A stretch of 22,687 nt of DNA, taken from CAZTPH01 sp031552655 (GTDB taxonomy: Bacteria; Pseudomonadota; Gammaproteobacteria; UBA9339). Under the pieces are notes generated by a model. It searched no databases, was not told the origin of the DNA, and worked only from the letters and a program-made list of their open reading frames with translations. The stretch is taken from assembly GCA_031552655.1 (NCBI GenBank), contig JAVBML010000028.1, positions 1-22,687 on the forward strand, in the 5' to 3' direction. Made by a program: the position numbers and the translations under genes. Of this stretch, positions 15,076 through 22,687 are shown in pieces; position 1 is the first letter of the stretch, and each line of letters starts with the position of its first letter.

Positions 15076-15543
15076 CTATTTACTATCCCCTGCCAATTTG
15101 TAGATCAATTGACCAATTAAATTTTCCAATACTATGGCCGGCTGCGTATCCGTAATTTGATGTCCTTCGCGCATATTCTCTGCGGCATAGCCAGGTACCA
15201 ATTCAATGTAGTTTGCTCCAATCACTCCCGCCGTTAATATCTTAGCTGTGGTATCCCCCGGTAAATTACTCTGCTTGCTATCAATGCGCAATACTACCTT
15301 TGCCCTGAAAGTCACGGGATCAATTTCAATATTTGTTACTTCTCCCACCCTTACCCCAGCAATGGTAATGGGAGCTCGTACCTTCAAGTCACCAATGTTA
15401 TCAAATATGGCACTAATACTAAAAGAATTCCTGGAAGAATAGGCGTTTAAACCACTAACCTTTAAAGCTAGAATAAAGAGAGCCAATATACCCGCTAGAA
15501 TAAATGCACCCACGGCCAACTCAAGTGTTTTCTTATCTACCAT
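15076..15543 (-). CDS. mlaD: MCE-domain lipid transport protein MlaD
   Basis: MlaD is anchored in the inner membrane and forms a hexameric ring through its MCE domain, the periplasmic part of MlaFEDB. The 155 residues give a single N-terminal membrane helix (ELAVGAFILAGILALFILAL, about residues 8-27), then an MCE domain with FDNIGDLKVRAPITIAGVRV and GEVTNIEID, and a hydrophobic pore-loop region around LTAGVIGANYIELVPG. It is somewhat shorter than E. coli MlaD (183), lacking part of the C-terminal tail. TTG 15549 is possible upstream, but ATG 15543 overlaps the mlaE stop by one base (TAATG) and follows GGGAGG, so it is preferred. Confidence 0.93.
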   Translation of the reverse strand: MVDKKTLELAVGAFILAGILALFILALKVSGLNAYSSRNSFSISAIFDNIGDLKVRAPITIAGVRVGEVTNIEIDPVTFRAKVVLRIDSKQSNLPGDTTAKILTAGVIGANYIELVPGYAAENMREGHQITDTQPAIVLENLIGQLIYKLAGDSK

Positions 15544-16325
15544 TACCAACCTCCCAGCATAAATGATGTCAAAATAAAATCTAATCCCAGCACTAACAGT
15601 GAACCATGCACCACAGTTTTGGTCGTAGCATGCCCCATGCCCGCTGCCGTGGGCACGGTGTAATATCCTTGGTATACCGCTATCCAGGTAATAACCATAC
15701 CGAATATTACACCTTTAATAATGCCATTTAAAATATCAACGCGAAAATTTACCGCGGCTTGCATATTAGACCAAAACTGTCCTCCATCCACGCCAAGCCA
15801 TTGCACACCTATGAGATAGCTACCAAACACCGCAACAACACAAAATATTGCAATTAAAATGGGCATAGCTATGGCACCGGCCCAAAACCTAGGAGCTATG
15901 ACGCGCCACAGAGGATCTACAGCCATCATTTCCATGCTAGCTAGCTGCTCCGTTGTCTGCATTAATCCTATCTCTGCCGCCAGCGCCGACCCAGCTCTTC
16001 CCGCAAATAATAGGCCACCTATCACGGGGCCAAGTTCACGCATAACACTGAGAGCAACCAGCTGGCCCAGCTGCTCCACCGCCCCAAAACGTTGCAGAAT
16101 ACTATAACCCTGGAGCGCCAATACCATGCCCATGAATAATCCGGATACCACAATGATTAATAGGGATAGTACACCAACGGCGTAGATCTGTTCTACAATT
16201 AGTGGAATCAATCTCAACAAACGGGGTTTACGGAATAGAATTCTCACAAGAAACAAACCCGATCTACCCACACGCTCGCTAAATAATATGCCTCGACGTC
16301 CCACATTGGCAAGAACATTCATCAT
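15543..16325 (-). CDS. mlaE: Mla permease MlaE
   Basis: MlaE is the multi-pass inner-membrane permease of the MlaFEDB ABC transporter. The 260 residues include an N-terminal interfacial helix region, five or so hydrophobic segments and the conserved MlaE stretch ELGPVIGGLLFAGRAGSALA, followed by AEIGLMQTTEQLASMEMM and DPLWRVIAPRFWAGAIAMP. These match the family's coupling-helix motif (EIG.M..TEQ.DA). It starts at ATG 16325, overlapping the mlaF stop as ATGA, and is translationally linked to mlaD. The length equals the usual 260. Confidence 0.96.
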   Translation of the reverse strand: MMNVLANVGRRGILFSERVGRSGLFLVRILFRKPRLLRLIPLIVEQIYAVGVLSLLIIVVSGLFMGMVLALQGYSILQRFGAVEQLGQLVALSVMRELGPVIGGLLFAGRAGSALAAEIGLMQTTEQLASMEMMAVDPLWRVIAPRFWAGAIAMPILIAIFCVVAVFGSYLIGVQWLGVDGGQFWSNMQAAVNFRVDILNGIIKGVIFGMVITWIAVYQGYYTVPTAAGMGHATTKTVVHGSLLVLGLDFILTSFMLGGW

Positions 16326-17113
16326 AGTTGTAAATCCTCACGATATGCCACCGCCGGATAGTGAAAAGGTACGGGACCATCGGCGAGACCATTAAAAAAC
16401 TGCCTAACCATGGGAGAAGGATGCTCAGCAATCTGCCGCGGAGTTCCCTCACCAATAATCATGCCATCGGCAACTATATAAATGTAGTCCGCGATGCTCG
16501 CGGTTTCCGTAACATCATGGGAAACCACCACGGAAGTAAGTCCCAGAATAGCATTTAAATGTTTTATTAACTTTACTAGAATACCCATGGTTATGGGGTC
16601 CTGGCCCGCAAAGGGTTCATCGTACATAATTAATTTAGGATTAAGTACCAATGCCCTTGCTAAAGCTACGCGCCGTGCCATACCCCCGGATAATTCACCG
16701 GGCATTAATTCCCAAGCCCCCCTGAGACCAACTGCCTCTAACTGCATAAGTACCACATTGCGAATAATATTCTCCGAAAGCTTGGTATGTTCCCGCAGAG
16801 GAAAGGCAACATTTTCAAATACATTCATTCCCGTAAACAGTGCCCCATTTTGAAATAGCAAACCCATGTGATTTCTCATGCGATACAACTCTGCACCACG
16901 TAATCTATGTACATCTATGCCGTTGACTCGTATGCTACCGCCACTGGGATAAAGTGCTGCCCCAATGAGACGCAGCAATGTGGTCTTACCGGAACCACTG
17001 GGCCCCATGATGGCAGTTATTTTGCCACGGGCTACGCGTAAATTTATACCCTTAAATATTTCACGCCCTCGGCGTGAAAAACTTAGATTTGAAATTTCAA
17101 CAAAACTATCCAC
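16322..17113 (-). CDS. mlaF: Mla ABC transporter ATPase MlaF
   Basis: MlaF is the cytoplasmic ATPase driving MlaFEDB lipid transport. The 263 residues carry Walker A GPSGSGKT (37-44), the Q-loop in GLLFQNGALF (84-93, typical of MlaF), the signature LSGGM (141-145), Walker B LIMYDEP (161-167) and the switch SHD (198-200). The start is GTG 17113 with AAGGA four bases before it. It is the first mla gene, 62 bp downstream of dapB on the same strand. It may therefore be read through from the DAP cluster or have its own promoter in that gap, where I saw no strong match. Confidence 0.96.
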   Translation of the reverse strand: MDSFVEISNLSFSRRGREIFKGINLRVARGKITAIMGPSGSGKTTLLRLIGAALYPSGGSIRVNGIDVHRLRGAELYRMRNHMGLLFQNGALFTGMNVFENVAFPLREHTKLSENIIRNVVLMQLEAVGLRGAWELMPGELSGGMARRVALARALVLNPKLIMYDEPFAGQDPITMGILVKLIKHLNAILGLTSVVVSHDVTETASIADYIYIVADGMIIGEGTPRQIAEHPSPMVRQFFNGLADGPVPFHYPAVAYREDLQL

Positions 17114-17175
17114 CTATCCTTCCCAAATAATTGCATTTTTTAGATATTATACCTCATTATTCGCATTTCTAAAAT

Positions 17176-17856
17176 TTAGATCATCATTTTTTTTAATAGC
17201 AAATCTCTGAAATTCCACACCCCCGGAGTATTACCGGACCACTCCGCCGCCCACAGCGCCCCCGTGGCAAAACCGTCGCGCGCATAGGCTTCATGCCTAA
17301 TGGTAATTTTGTCTACCACGGATTCATAGCCAACTTCATGTACTCCTCGTATCCAACCACTTCTCAGGGAAGCGGGAAATATCTCTTTTTTGAAGATCCC
17401 TCCTAGCAGCTCCATCAGTGCCTTTGCCGTACCCGATGGCCGATCTTTTTTCTCTCTGTGGTGTAGCTCGAGCAAATAGGGATCATAGGCCATTGATTTA
17501 GCTAGAAGCTTGGATGCATAGTCAACGATGGCAAAGTGAATATTAGCGCCGATGGAAAAATTATCGGCATAGATTAATGTTTTTCCTTGGCGAAGAAAGT
17601 AGTCACAAATCTCCCTGCGACTATCCTGCCATCCCGTGGTACCAACAACGGCGGCGCTGCAATTATCCGCTATTAGTTTGTAGTTTTTTTCGAACGCTGC
17701 GGCGTTGGAAAAATCTATGCAAATTGCGTTACGTAAAATTTTCTCATCGACGATACCTCGGGAGTCAATGGTAGCAATCACATTGCATCCTTGTTTCTGT
17801 GCCAATTCATGGATAGCTTTTCCCATCTTGCCATAGCCAACTAATATCAAATTCAT
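17176..17856 (-). CDS. dapB: 4-hydroxy-tetrahydrodipicolinate reductase, short form
   Basis: DapB reduces hydroxy-tetrahydrodipicolinate to tetrahydrodipicolinate with NAD(P)H on the DAP/lysine route. Visible: dinucleotide-binding VGYGKMGKAI (6-15), VVGTTGW (70-76), NFSIGANI (99-106) and the catalytic signature ELHHREKKDRPSGTA (130-144). At 226 residues it is clearly shorter than E. coli DapB (273); the missing part is mainly in the N-terminal nucleotide domain, around the usual second half of the Rossmann fold. The short form and the GYGKMG start recall Bacteroidetes/Chlamydia DapB. The start ATG 17856 has GGAG about nine bases upstream. It follows asd by 82 bp. Confidence 0.93.
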   Translation of the reverse strand: MNLILVGYGKMGKAIHELAQKQGCNVIATIDSRGIVDEKILRNAICIDFSNAAAFEKNYKLIADNCSAAVVGTTGWQDSRREICDYFLRQGKTLIYADNFSIGANIHFAIVDYASKLLAKSMAYDPYLLELHHREKKDRPSGTAKALMELLGGIFKKEIFPASLRSGWIRGVHEVGYESVVDKITIRHEAYARDGFATGALWAAEWSGNTPGVWNFRDLLLKKMMI

Positions 17857-17938
17857 AGTTTTTCTCCACCCTCGTGTTACACAATTATTGCTAGCTATGA
17901 CTGGTTCTAGAACTAGCTTTAATGGGGATTACTTTATA

Positions 17939-18964
17939 TTAAGTATGCAAACCATTGGCAACTAAATGTTCCGCATTGAGAACGGCAGCACCCGCTGCTC
18001 CTCGCACGGTATTATGTCCCAAAATAGTGCACTTCCAATCTAAAATGCTGCATGGCCTTAGGTTACCGATGGTTATACCCATACCATTCCCAAAATTTAC
18101 ATCTAGCCTCGGCTGTGGCCTATGACAATCATCAAAGTATCTGATTATATTCGAAGGTGAAGAGGGTAGATCAAGACCTTTAAAATTTTTCCACGCGGCC
18201 ACCAAAGCTTCGCTATCTATTTTTTCCACCGTAGTAAAAGCAACATTCAAAGTATGGCCATGGAATACCGGCACGCGATTACATAGAGCAGAAACTTTGA
18301 TGGCGGCAAAGTCAATCTTCCGATCACAGTAGGTACCAAATAATTTCAATATCTCCCGGGAAATTTTTTCCTCCTCGCCATCAATGTGAGGAATAACGTT
18401 ACCCAAAATATCCATGGATGCTACCCCGGGATAGCCGGCACCGGAAACTGCCTGCATGGTATGTACCATGACTTTTTCCAAGCCAAAATTCTTGAACAGA
18501 GGATAGAGCGCCAAAGCAAGCACCATTACCACACAGTTAGGATTAGTAATAATAAATCCTCGGCTCCTCTCTCCATGCAGTAATTGCAGATGGGTACCAT
18601 TTACTTCGGGAATAACTAAGGGCACTTGGCTATGCAGTCGGTGACTCTGTGCATTGCTAATCACAATATGCCCTCGTTCAACGTAGTGGGATTCCACTGC
18701 TGCGGCAACGGTAGCATCTAAGCTAGAAAAAAGTAGCTTCGATGCCAGGGAATCAAAAACTTTTTTAATCTCCAATTGCTTGATTTTTTTTGGAATTTCC
18801 TGAGTCTCCCTCCATGCTACTACGCTGCCATAGGGTTTCCCCGCAGATTTCTCCGAAGCAACAACCTCCTCTACGGTAAACCAAGGGTGGTCCGCTAGCA
18901 GGGTAATGAGTTTTTGTCCCACCGTACCCGTGGCACCTAAAATTCCCACCGCAATCTTCTTCAT
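17939..18964 (-). CDS. asd: Aspartate-semialdehyde dehydrogenase
   Basis: Asd reduces aspartyl phosphate to aspartate semialdehyde with NADPH, the branch point to DAP/lysine, threonine and methionine. The 341 residues show the NADP motif GILGATGTVG (7-16), catalytic Cys144 in ITNPNCVVM, MQAVSGAGYPG (170-180), the catalytic His237 in RVPVFHGHT (230-238) and NTVRGAAGAA near the end. The NPNC-VV sequence and GH-T motif look more like the archaeal/fungal-type enzyme, also seen in Chlamydia, than the classical enterobacterial Asd. No strong Shine-Dalgarno precedes ATG 18964. It lies 75 bp after lysC. Confidence 0.93.
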   Translation of the reverse strand: MKKIAVGILGATGTVGQKLITLLADHPWFTVEEVVASEKSAGKPYGSVVAWRETQEIPKKIKQLEIKKVFDSLASKLLFSSLDATVAAAVESHYVERGHIVISNAQSHRLHSQVPLVIPEVNGTHLQLLHGERSRGFIITNPNCVVMVLALALYPLFKNFGLEKVMVHTMQAVSGAGYPGVASMDILGNVIPHIDGEEEKISREILKLFGTYCDRKIDFAAIKVSALCNRVPVFHGHTLNVAFTTVEKIDSEALVAAWKNFKGLDLPSSPSNIIRYFDDCHRPQPRLDVNFGNGMGITIGNLRPCSILDWKCTILGHNTVRGAAGAAVLNAEHLVANGLHT

Positions 18965-19039
18965 GAACTAGCTAATCTAAAATTAATCATTGGCAATTAT
19001 TTGTACCAGTCGAAGACCCAAATGACAATAAAAATAAAA

Positions 19040-20365
19040 TCATATGATGATACCATGAATAGTTTGAGCTATGGTCCATAATTGATTTCGTGGTACCAGT
19101 AAAATTAAGCTAAGACCCGTAGTGGACGGCATGGCAGCTTTGACTTTCAGCGAAGCTAACCATGATGCACTGCTGGTTAAATTTTCTCCCAGGACACAAA
19201 TTAGTCCCTGGGAAGTTATATTTTCCCAGTGAGCAATCTTTTCCAGTTGAGCATCAGGATTTTCCTCCGCGATGTCATTAAAAAATAGTATCCGAACTAC
19301 CGTTGATGATAAATTAACAAAATCCGGCGCTACGGTCAGTGAGCGTAGCCAATTATCTATTTGCCGTTGAAAAACAACTCCATCCACTCCCTGTTTGGAT
19401 ACTATTTTCAGCAATCTAATCTCTTCTCTGCAAGCCAGTGCCTTGGTGCAAATTCCCGCAACATTACATACCACGGTGCCACCATCGATTGCCGGGGAAT
19501 CAAATGAATTGAGAATACGCAGAGGAATATTTTTTTTAGCAATGGGGCCCATGGTTAGAGGATGAATAACCTTAGCACCAAAATAGGACAATTCCTCGGC
19601 CTCGGCGAAGGATAGCTGGGAGAGTAAGCGGGGGTGGGAAATACTCCGAGGATCCGCGGTCATAACACCATCAACATCGGTCCATATTTGTACTTCCCGG
19701 GCATCGATGGCTGCGGCAATTATGGCGGCACTATAGTCTGATCCCTCCCTCCCTAGAATGGTGGTAATACCCTTAGCCGTAGCTCCAATAAATCCCTGGG
19801 TAAGCATCACATAACCCGTTTGATTATATTTCAATCTAGTAACCATGGCATTACTAATCTCATCCCAAAGTGGATTAGCTGCACAGTAATCATCATCAGT
19901 AATTATAACCTCCCGGGCATCCACCAACTCCGTAGGAATGCCATAAGCCTCCATGGCACGCTGCATAATAGCCGAAGAGAGCAGCTCCCCGTAGGCAACC
20001 AATTTAGCGAACTGTAGCGACGGCGCCTTGGGCTGCCGAAGAATGATGTGCCTTATCAGTGCATAGATCTCCTTGGCATAGCAATCAATTAAAGCAAGCA
20101 GCTCCCGCTGTACCAGTTCATTGCATAAAAGTTCCCTAACTATTTTACCATGTTGTTCCATTAGAAATGCCACTAATTCATGGCATTTTTCCAATTCCCC
20201 GGCCACGGCCCCATGATATACCTTGGTAAGCACATTGGTAGCTCCGGCGATGGCCGACACTATCACCACCGCGGTACCTTCTAAATTGCACTTAATAATA
20301 TTAATCACACGTCGCATAGCTAACGCATCGGCAACGGAAGTACCACCAAATTTCATGACTCGCAT
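19040..20365 (-). CDS. lysC: Aspartokinase (monofunctional)
   Basis: LysC phosphorylates aspartate, the first step towards DAP, lysine, threonine and methionine. The 441-residue protein opens with MKFGGTSVADA (4-14), then has LVAYGELLSSAIM, GREGSDYSAAIIAA, the IWTDVDGVMTADPR segment and ELSYFGAKVIHPLTMGPI, all kinase-domain signatures. The C-terminal 130 or so residues look like two degenerate ACT regulatory domains (for example IRLLKIVSKQGVDGVVFQ). No homoserine dehydrogenase is fused. Feedback control by lysine is plausible but not readable. The gene starts eight bases after the dapE stop; ATG 20365 or 20356 could serve, with a weak ribosome binding site, so coupling to dapE is likely. Confidence 0.95.
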   Translation of the reverse strand: MRVMKFGGTSVADALAMRRVINIIKCNLEGTAVVIVSAIAGATNVLTKVYHGAVAGELEKCHELVAFLMEQHGKIVRELLCNELVQRELLALIDCYAKEIYALIRHIILRQPKAPSLQFAKLVAYGELLSSAIMQRAMEAYGIPTELVDAREVIITDDDYCAANPLWDEISNAMVTRLKYNQTGYVMLTQGFIGATAKGITTILGREGSDYSAAIIAAAIDAREVQIWTDVDGVMTADPRSISHPRLLSQLSFAEAEELSYFGAKVIHPLTMGPIAKKNIPLRILNSFDSPAIDGGTVVCNVAGICTKALACREEIRLLKIVSKQGVDGVVFQRQIDNWLRSLTVAPDFVNLSSTVVRILFFNDIAEENPDAQLEKIAHWENITSQGLICVLGENLTSSASWLASLKVKAAMPSTTGLSLILLVPRNQLWTIAQTIHGIII

Positions 20366-20373
20366 AAATTATT

Positions 20374-21408
20374 TTAGACAATGTTTACTAACTGATAGTA
20401 CAGCTGCTTTAAATCTTGAATCGCTTGTTCAATGTCCGCTACTGCTATGCATTCATCGGGTGTATGGGCGCAAAGAATGCTGCCTGGACCATAGAGAAGA
20501 CGCTGCCCCAATTGGCTCAGCGATGGCGCATCACTGCCAAAGGCAACCACATCACGATTAAAACCATCTAGGGTAAAAAATGAAAGGGGATCGCAGGCAT
20601 GAATTTGCCTAAGCATAACATTAACATCGGCAGCTTCATGCAACGCTGCCAACACATGGCCATGGGAAGCAAAGGTAGTTCTAAAAAAAATTTTACAGCT
20701 AAGATAATCTGCAACGACATTGGGAACATTAGCAACCTTAATTTCACCCACATTATAGGTTGTCGCACCCAACACTTCGTCACTGGGAAATTCCATGGCA
20801 TCAACCCTATCTAAAAAATTTCGCCAAGCATCGATGGCATTTTTTCCACTAGCCGGATAACCCGAATGGGCGGCTTTACCAAATACCTCCACCGCCACCA
20901 CTAGGACGCCCTTGGCAGCTCTAATTAGCTTGTTTTCTGTGGGCTCACAGATAATGGTGAATTTTACTCCTTTGATAAGCACATTGGCCAATTTAGCGCC
21001 CGTGGAATTGATCTCTTCATCGCCGGTTAGTAAAATACCAAAATTACTCTGTCCCTCCGCATGTAACTCTTCACATACCTCATAGATCGCTGCAATCTGC
21101 CCCTTAGCATCACAGGCTCCGCGGCCATATATTATGTCACCTTGTTCCCGGGGAGCAAAGTAGGGCGGCACCGTATCTAAATGGGTGCAAAAAATTATTC
21201 GTGGCTCTCCCCATTTAAAAAATATATTCTTTTCCACCATGCCATCGCGATGAATTTCCACGGTGGCACCTCGGGGTTTATGGCTACGAGCCAAAAGGTC
21301 AAGTAGCGCCGTTTCCCTTCCCGTAGTAGAATCCACGGACATTATTTCCAACAGAAATTGCTTAGAAAAATATGACATGTTGCTCTCTATCCAGTTACCA
21401 ATGTACAT
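20374..21408 (-). CDS. dapE: M20-family deacylase, probable succinyl-DAP desuccinylase
   Basis: A zinc-dependent M20 hydrolase. Visible ligand and catalytic motifs: THLDTV (75-80, His76 and Asp78), GRGACDAKGQ (95-104, Asp100 as bridging ligand), TGDEE (128-132, catalytic Glu131 and ligand Glu132), CEPTE (154-158) and a C-terminal CAHTPDE ligand His. A dimerisation lid spans roughly 165-280. M20 members include ArgE, DapE and carboxypeptidases, and the motifs alone do not separate them; position between dapF and lysC makes succinyl-DAP desuccinylase the best reading. At 344 residues it is somewhat short (E. coli DapE 375). The real start may be ATG 21378 (334 residues, with GAGAG before it), because the first ten residues do not look like the family. 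Confidence 0.8.
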   Translation of the reverse strand: MYIGNWIESNMSYFSKQFLLEIMSVDSTTGRETALLDLLARSHKPRGATVEIHRDGMVEKNIFFKWGEPRIIFCTHLDTVPPYFAPREQGDIIYGRGACDAKGQIAAIYEVCEELHAEGQSNFGILLTGDEEINSTGAKLANVLIKGVKFTIICEPTENKLIRAAKGVLVVAVEVFGKAAHSGYPASGKNAIDAWRNFLDRVDAMEFPSDEVLGATTYNVGEIKVANVPNVVADYLSCKIFFRTTFASHGHVLAALHEAADVNVMLRQIHACDPLSFFTLDGFNRDVVAFGSDAPSLSQLGQRLLYGPGSILCAHTPDECIAVADIEQAIQDLKQLYYQLVNIV

Positions 21409-21428
21409 TCACCTAGCAACTTCCATAG

Positions 21429-22262
21429 CTATTTTCTATTTCCCAGTAATACCTGACCTTCACATATGATTTCCGCGGCAGGACTAGTTATGTATACTCC
21501 ATCATCGGCACCTAGTGTAATCAGTACCTTGCCACCATTGGCAAAATAGATGCCGGTAATGCCGTCAGTTACTTTGCCCTGTTTTTGAGCAGCCACTGCC
21601 ACTGCAGCAGCGCCCGTACCACAGGCCATGGTAATACCCACACCACGTTCATAGGTTAATATTTCCAAGGAATCTCCCCTAGTTACCCTAGCTAAATTAA
21701 CATTAATTCCTCCAGGGAAAAATCGATGCCCGGCAATCAGAGGCCCCAGTGCAGCTAACAGATTAGCATCCAATCGCTTGACAAAAATTACACCATGGGA
21801 AACTCCCATGGTAAGGGTAGTAACGCGCCATTTTTTACCCAATGCATTCACGGTATAGTCTTTGGTCGCAAATGCTTTCGATTGCATATCTCCTAGCTTT
21901 ACCCGGGTGGATTTAAGTACACCACTTTTTTTTAGCAATTGTATTCCAATAATTCCAGCTTCCGTTTCCACCGCGATCTGAGTCTTCTTAGTGGCTTTTC
22001 TATGAACCAAATAGCGTACTAAACAATTAATACCATTGCCACACATTTGCGCCATGCTACCATCAGCATTTACAATCTTCATGCGCACATCGGCGACCGC
22101 TGATCGCAGCACCACTAAGCAACCATCGGCACCAACACCTCGATGCCTATCACATAATTCACGGGCTAATTTAGCATAATTTTTTACACGGAATTGCCTC
22201 GATAATCTTGCATCGATGATAATAAAATCATTGCTAAAATTATGTGCTTTTAGAAAATACAC
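21429..22262 (-). CDS. dapF: Diaminopimelate epimerase
   Basis: DapF interconverts LL- and meso-DAP with two catalytic cysteines, without a cofactor. The 277 residues contain FSNDF (9-13), DRHRGVGADG (38-47), NADGSMAQMCGNG (65-77, Cys74), YERGVG (204-209) and TMACGTGAAA (211-220, Cys214). Both cysteines are kept. Two usual positions differ: the Arg of CGNGxRC is Asn79, and the NPH of MGNPH is VSH (154-156). The start is GTG 22262, the only initiation codon before an upstream in-frame stop, with AGGGA close by. It is the first gene of the minus-strand DAP unit, 20 bp before dapE. Confidence 0.93.
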   Translation of the reverse strand: MYFLKAHNFSNDFIIIDARLSRQFRVKNYAKLARELCDRHRGVGADGCLVVLRSAVADVRMKIVNADGSMAQMCGNGINCLVRYLVHRKATKKTQIAVETEAGIIGIQLLKKSGVLKSTRVKLGDMQSKAFATKDYTVNALGKKWRVTTLTMGVSHGVIFVKRLDANLLAALGPLIAGHRFFPGGINVNLARVTRGDSLEILTYERGVGITMACGTGAAAVAVAAQKQGKVTDGITGIYFANGGKVLITLGADDGVYITSPAAEIICEGQVLLGNRK

Positions 22263-22292
22263 GATCCCTAATTCAAAATTACTTTAGCTTTT

Positions 22293-22320
22293 ATCTTACA
22301 ATAACTATGCTTTTTCACAA
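22293..22320 (-). promoter_or_regulatory. Candidate promoter of the dapF-dapB unit
   Basis: Reading the minus strand, TTGTGA (22315-22320) and TAAGAT (22293-22298) are separated by 16 bases. They match four of six and four of six consensus bases of a sigma70-type promoter. Transcription would start near 22286, about 24 bases before the GTG of dapF. No operator was recognised. Confidence 0.35.
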
Positions 22321-22687
22321 TATTTTTTTCCATCACGGTAATGTCACTAGTAAAAAAGTCTTTGAAAAGAACCATGGCGTAATTGGCCGCGAGTTTTATT
22401 AAGAAATTCTTAAAATTTTAAGACTAATAGAGGGATTTATCCTGTATTGAGGCCATGACCCTTAAGTTTTATGGTATAGACCTAGTTACAGCGACCAATT
22501 AACAAATTTAATTATGGTGAAGTTATGTCTTTTAGCTATTTGCTGGATCAGGAGTGCCGCTAACTCATGAAACGTTTAGGCCATCGTGACCCCTAAACGT
22601 ACTCGTCTTAACGCAGCAAGTTAATTGGCCTCGGCCGTCCCGCAGCTGGAATACGCTACTATGACTTAACGCTTAGTATAGATTTTT
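22321..22687. other. Unassigned region with a 9-bp inverted repeat
   Basis: About 367 bases hold no convincing gene on either strand; all frames are broken by stops. There is a perfect nine-base inverted repeat, acgtttagg (22572-22580) and cctaaacgt (22592-22600), with an eleven-base loop and no U-run after it. The right part (after about 22540) is visibly richer in G+C than the left. It could be a structured RNA, a degraded gene or an upstream gene's tail. I cannot name it. Confidence 0.3.

Noticed and set aside
16494..16853. A 119-codon plus-strand frame opposite mlaF.
   Set aside because: It is an antisense shadow; mlaF has full ABC ATPase motifs on the other strand.
17880..17935. Palindromic CTAG-rich sequence between asd and dapB, considered as a terminator or operator.
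   Set aside because: The stems are short and interrupted, there is no U-run on the transcribed strand, and the same tetranucleotides are common elsewhere in the window.
20223..20561. A 112-codon plus-strand frame across the lysC-dapE junction.
   Set aside because: It is antisense to two clear genes and has no family motif.
22500..22640. The minus-strand translation TFHELAALLIQQIA looked faintly like part of a phage integrase.
   Set aside because: The frame is short, flanked by stops and lacks the Arg, His and Tyr catalytic motifs.

Overview
The window reads as a moderately AT-rich chromosomal segment of a Gram-negative, probably proteobacterial (gamma-like) bacterium. The evidence is a complete mlaFEDCB phospholipid-transport operon, a TtcA-type tRNA thiolase, an xseB-ispA pair and a meso-diaminopimelate (DAP) pathway cluster. 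Decayed insertion sequences, a very large exported Rhs toxin with an immunity gene, and a Chlamydia-like lysC-asd-dapB gene order would suit a host-associated or intracellular lifestyle, but the sequence alone does not fix a taxon.

Layout. (1) 1-720 is an IS graveyard: an IS3-type orfA remnant (minus), a frameshifted IS481-type transposase fragment (plus) and an IS21-type IstB fragment (plus), the last two fused end to end. A long imperfect inverted repeat lies at the left edge. (2) 823-10369 (minus) is a polymorphic-toxin module. It holds a 2993-residue exported protein (signal peptide, transglutaminase-like domain, Rhs/YD repeats, Rhs core, pre-toxin region, C-terminal GIY-YIG nuclease) followed 25 bp later by an Imm26-like immunity gene. 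(3) 10370-11185 holds two small minus-strand genes with strong ribosome binding sites. One encodes a 76-residue peptide with a textbook double-glycine leader (bacteriocin/microcin-like), the other a 38-residue peptide. The 106-bp divergent region before nadC carries four short inverted repeats. (4) 11186-14134 (plus) is nadC-ttcA (4-bp overlap), then xseB-ispA (overlapping). (5) 14144-17113 (minus) is mlaF-E-D-C-B. (6) 17176-22262 (minus) is dapF-dapE-lysC-asd-dapB. (7) 22263-22687 is a probable dapF promoter plus about 350 bp that I cannot assign.

How the genes work together. LysC and Asd make aspartate semialdehyde, and DapB, DapE and DapF act later on the way to meso-DAP for peptidoglycan and lysine. 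DapA, DapD and DapC are not in the window. The Mla genes, directly downstream on the same strand, maintain outer-membrane lipid asymmetry, so the minus-strand block from 22262 to 14144 is an almost uninterrupted envelope-building unit. It meets the plus-strand nadC-ttcA/xseB-ispA block tail to tail at 14134/14144. The toxin, immunity and bacteriocin-like genes form an accessory island between the IS remnants and this housekeeping block.

The most interesting parts are the transglutaminase/Rhs/GIY-YIG protein with its immunity gene, and the neighbouring double-glycine-leader peptide with its small partner ORF and inverted-repeat array.
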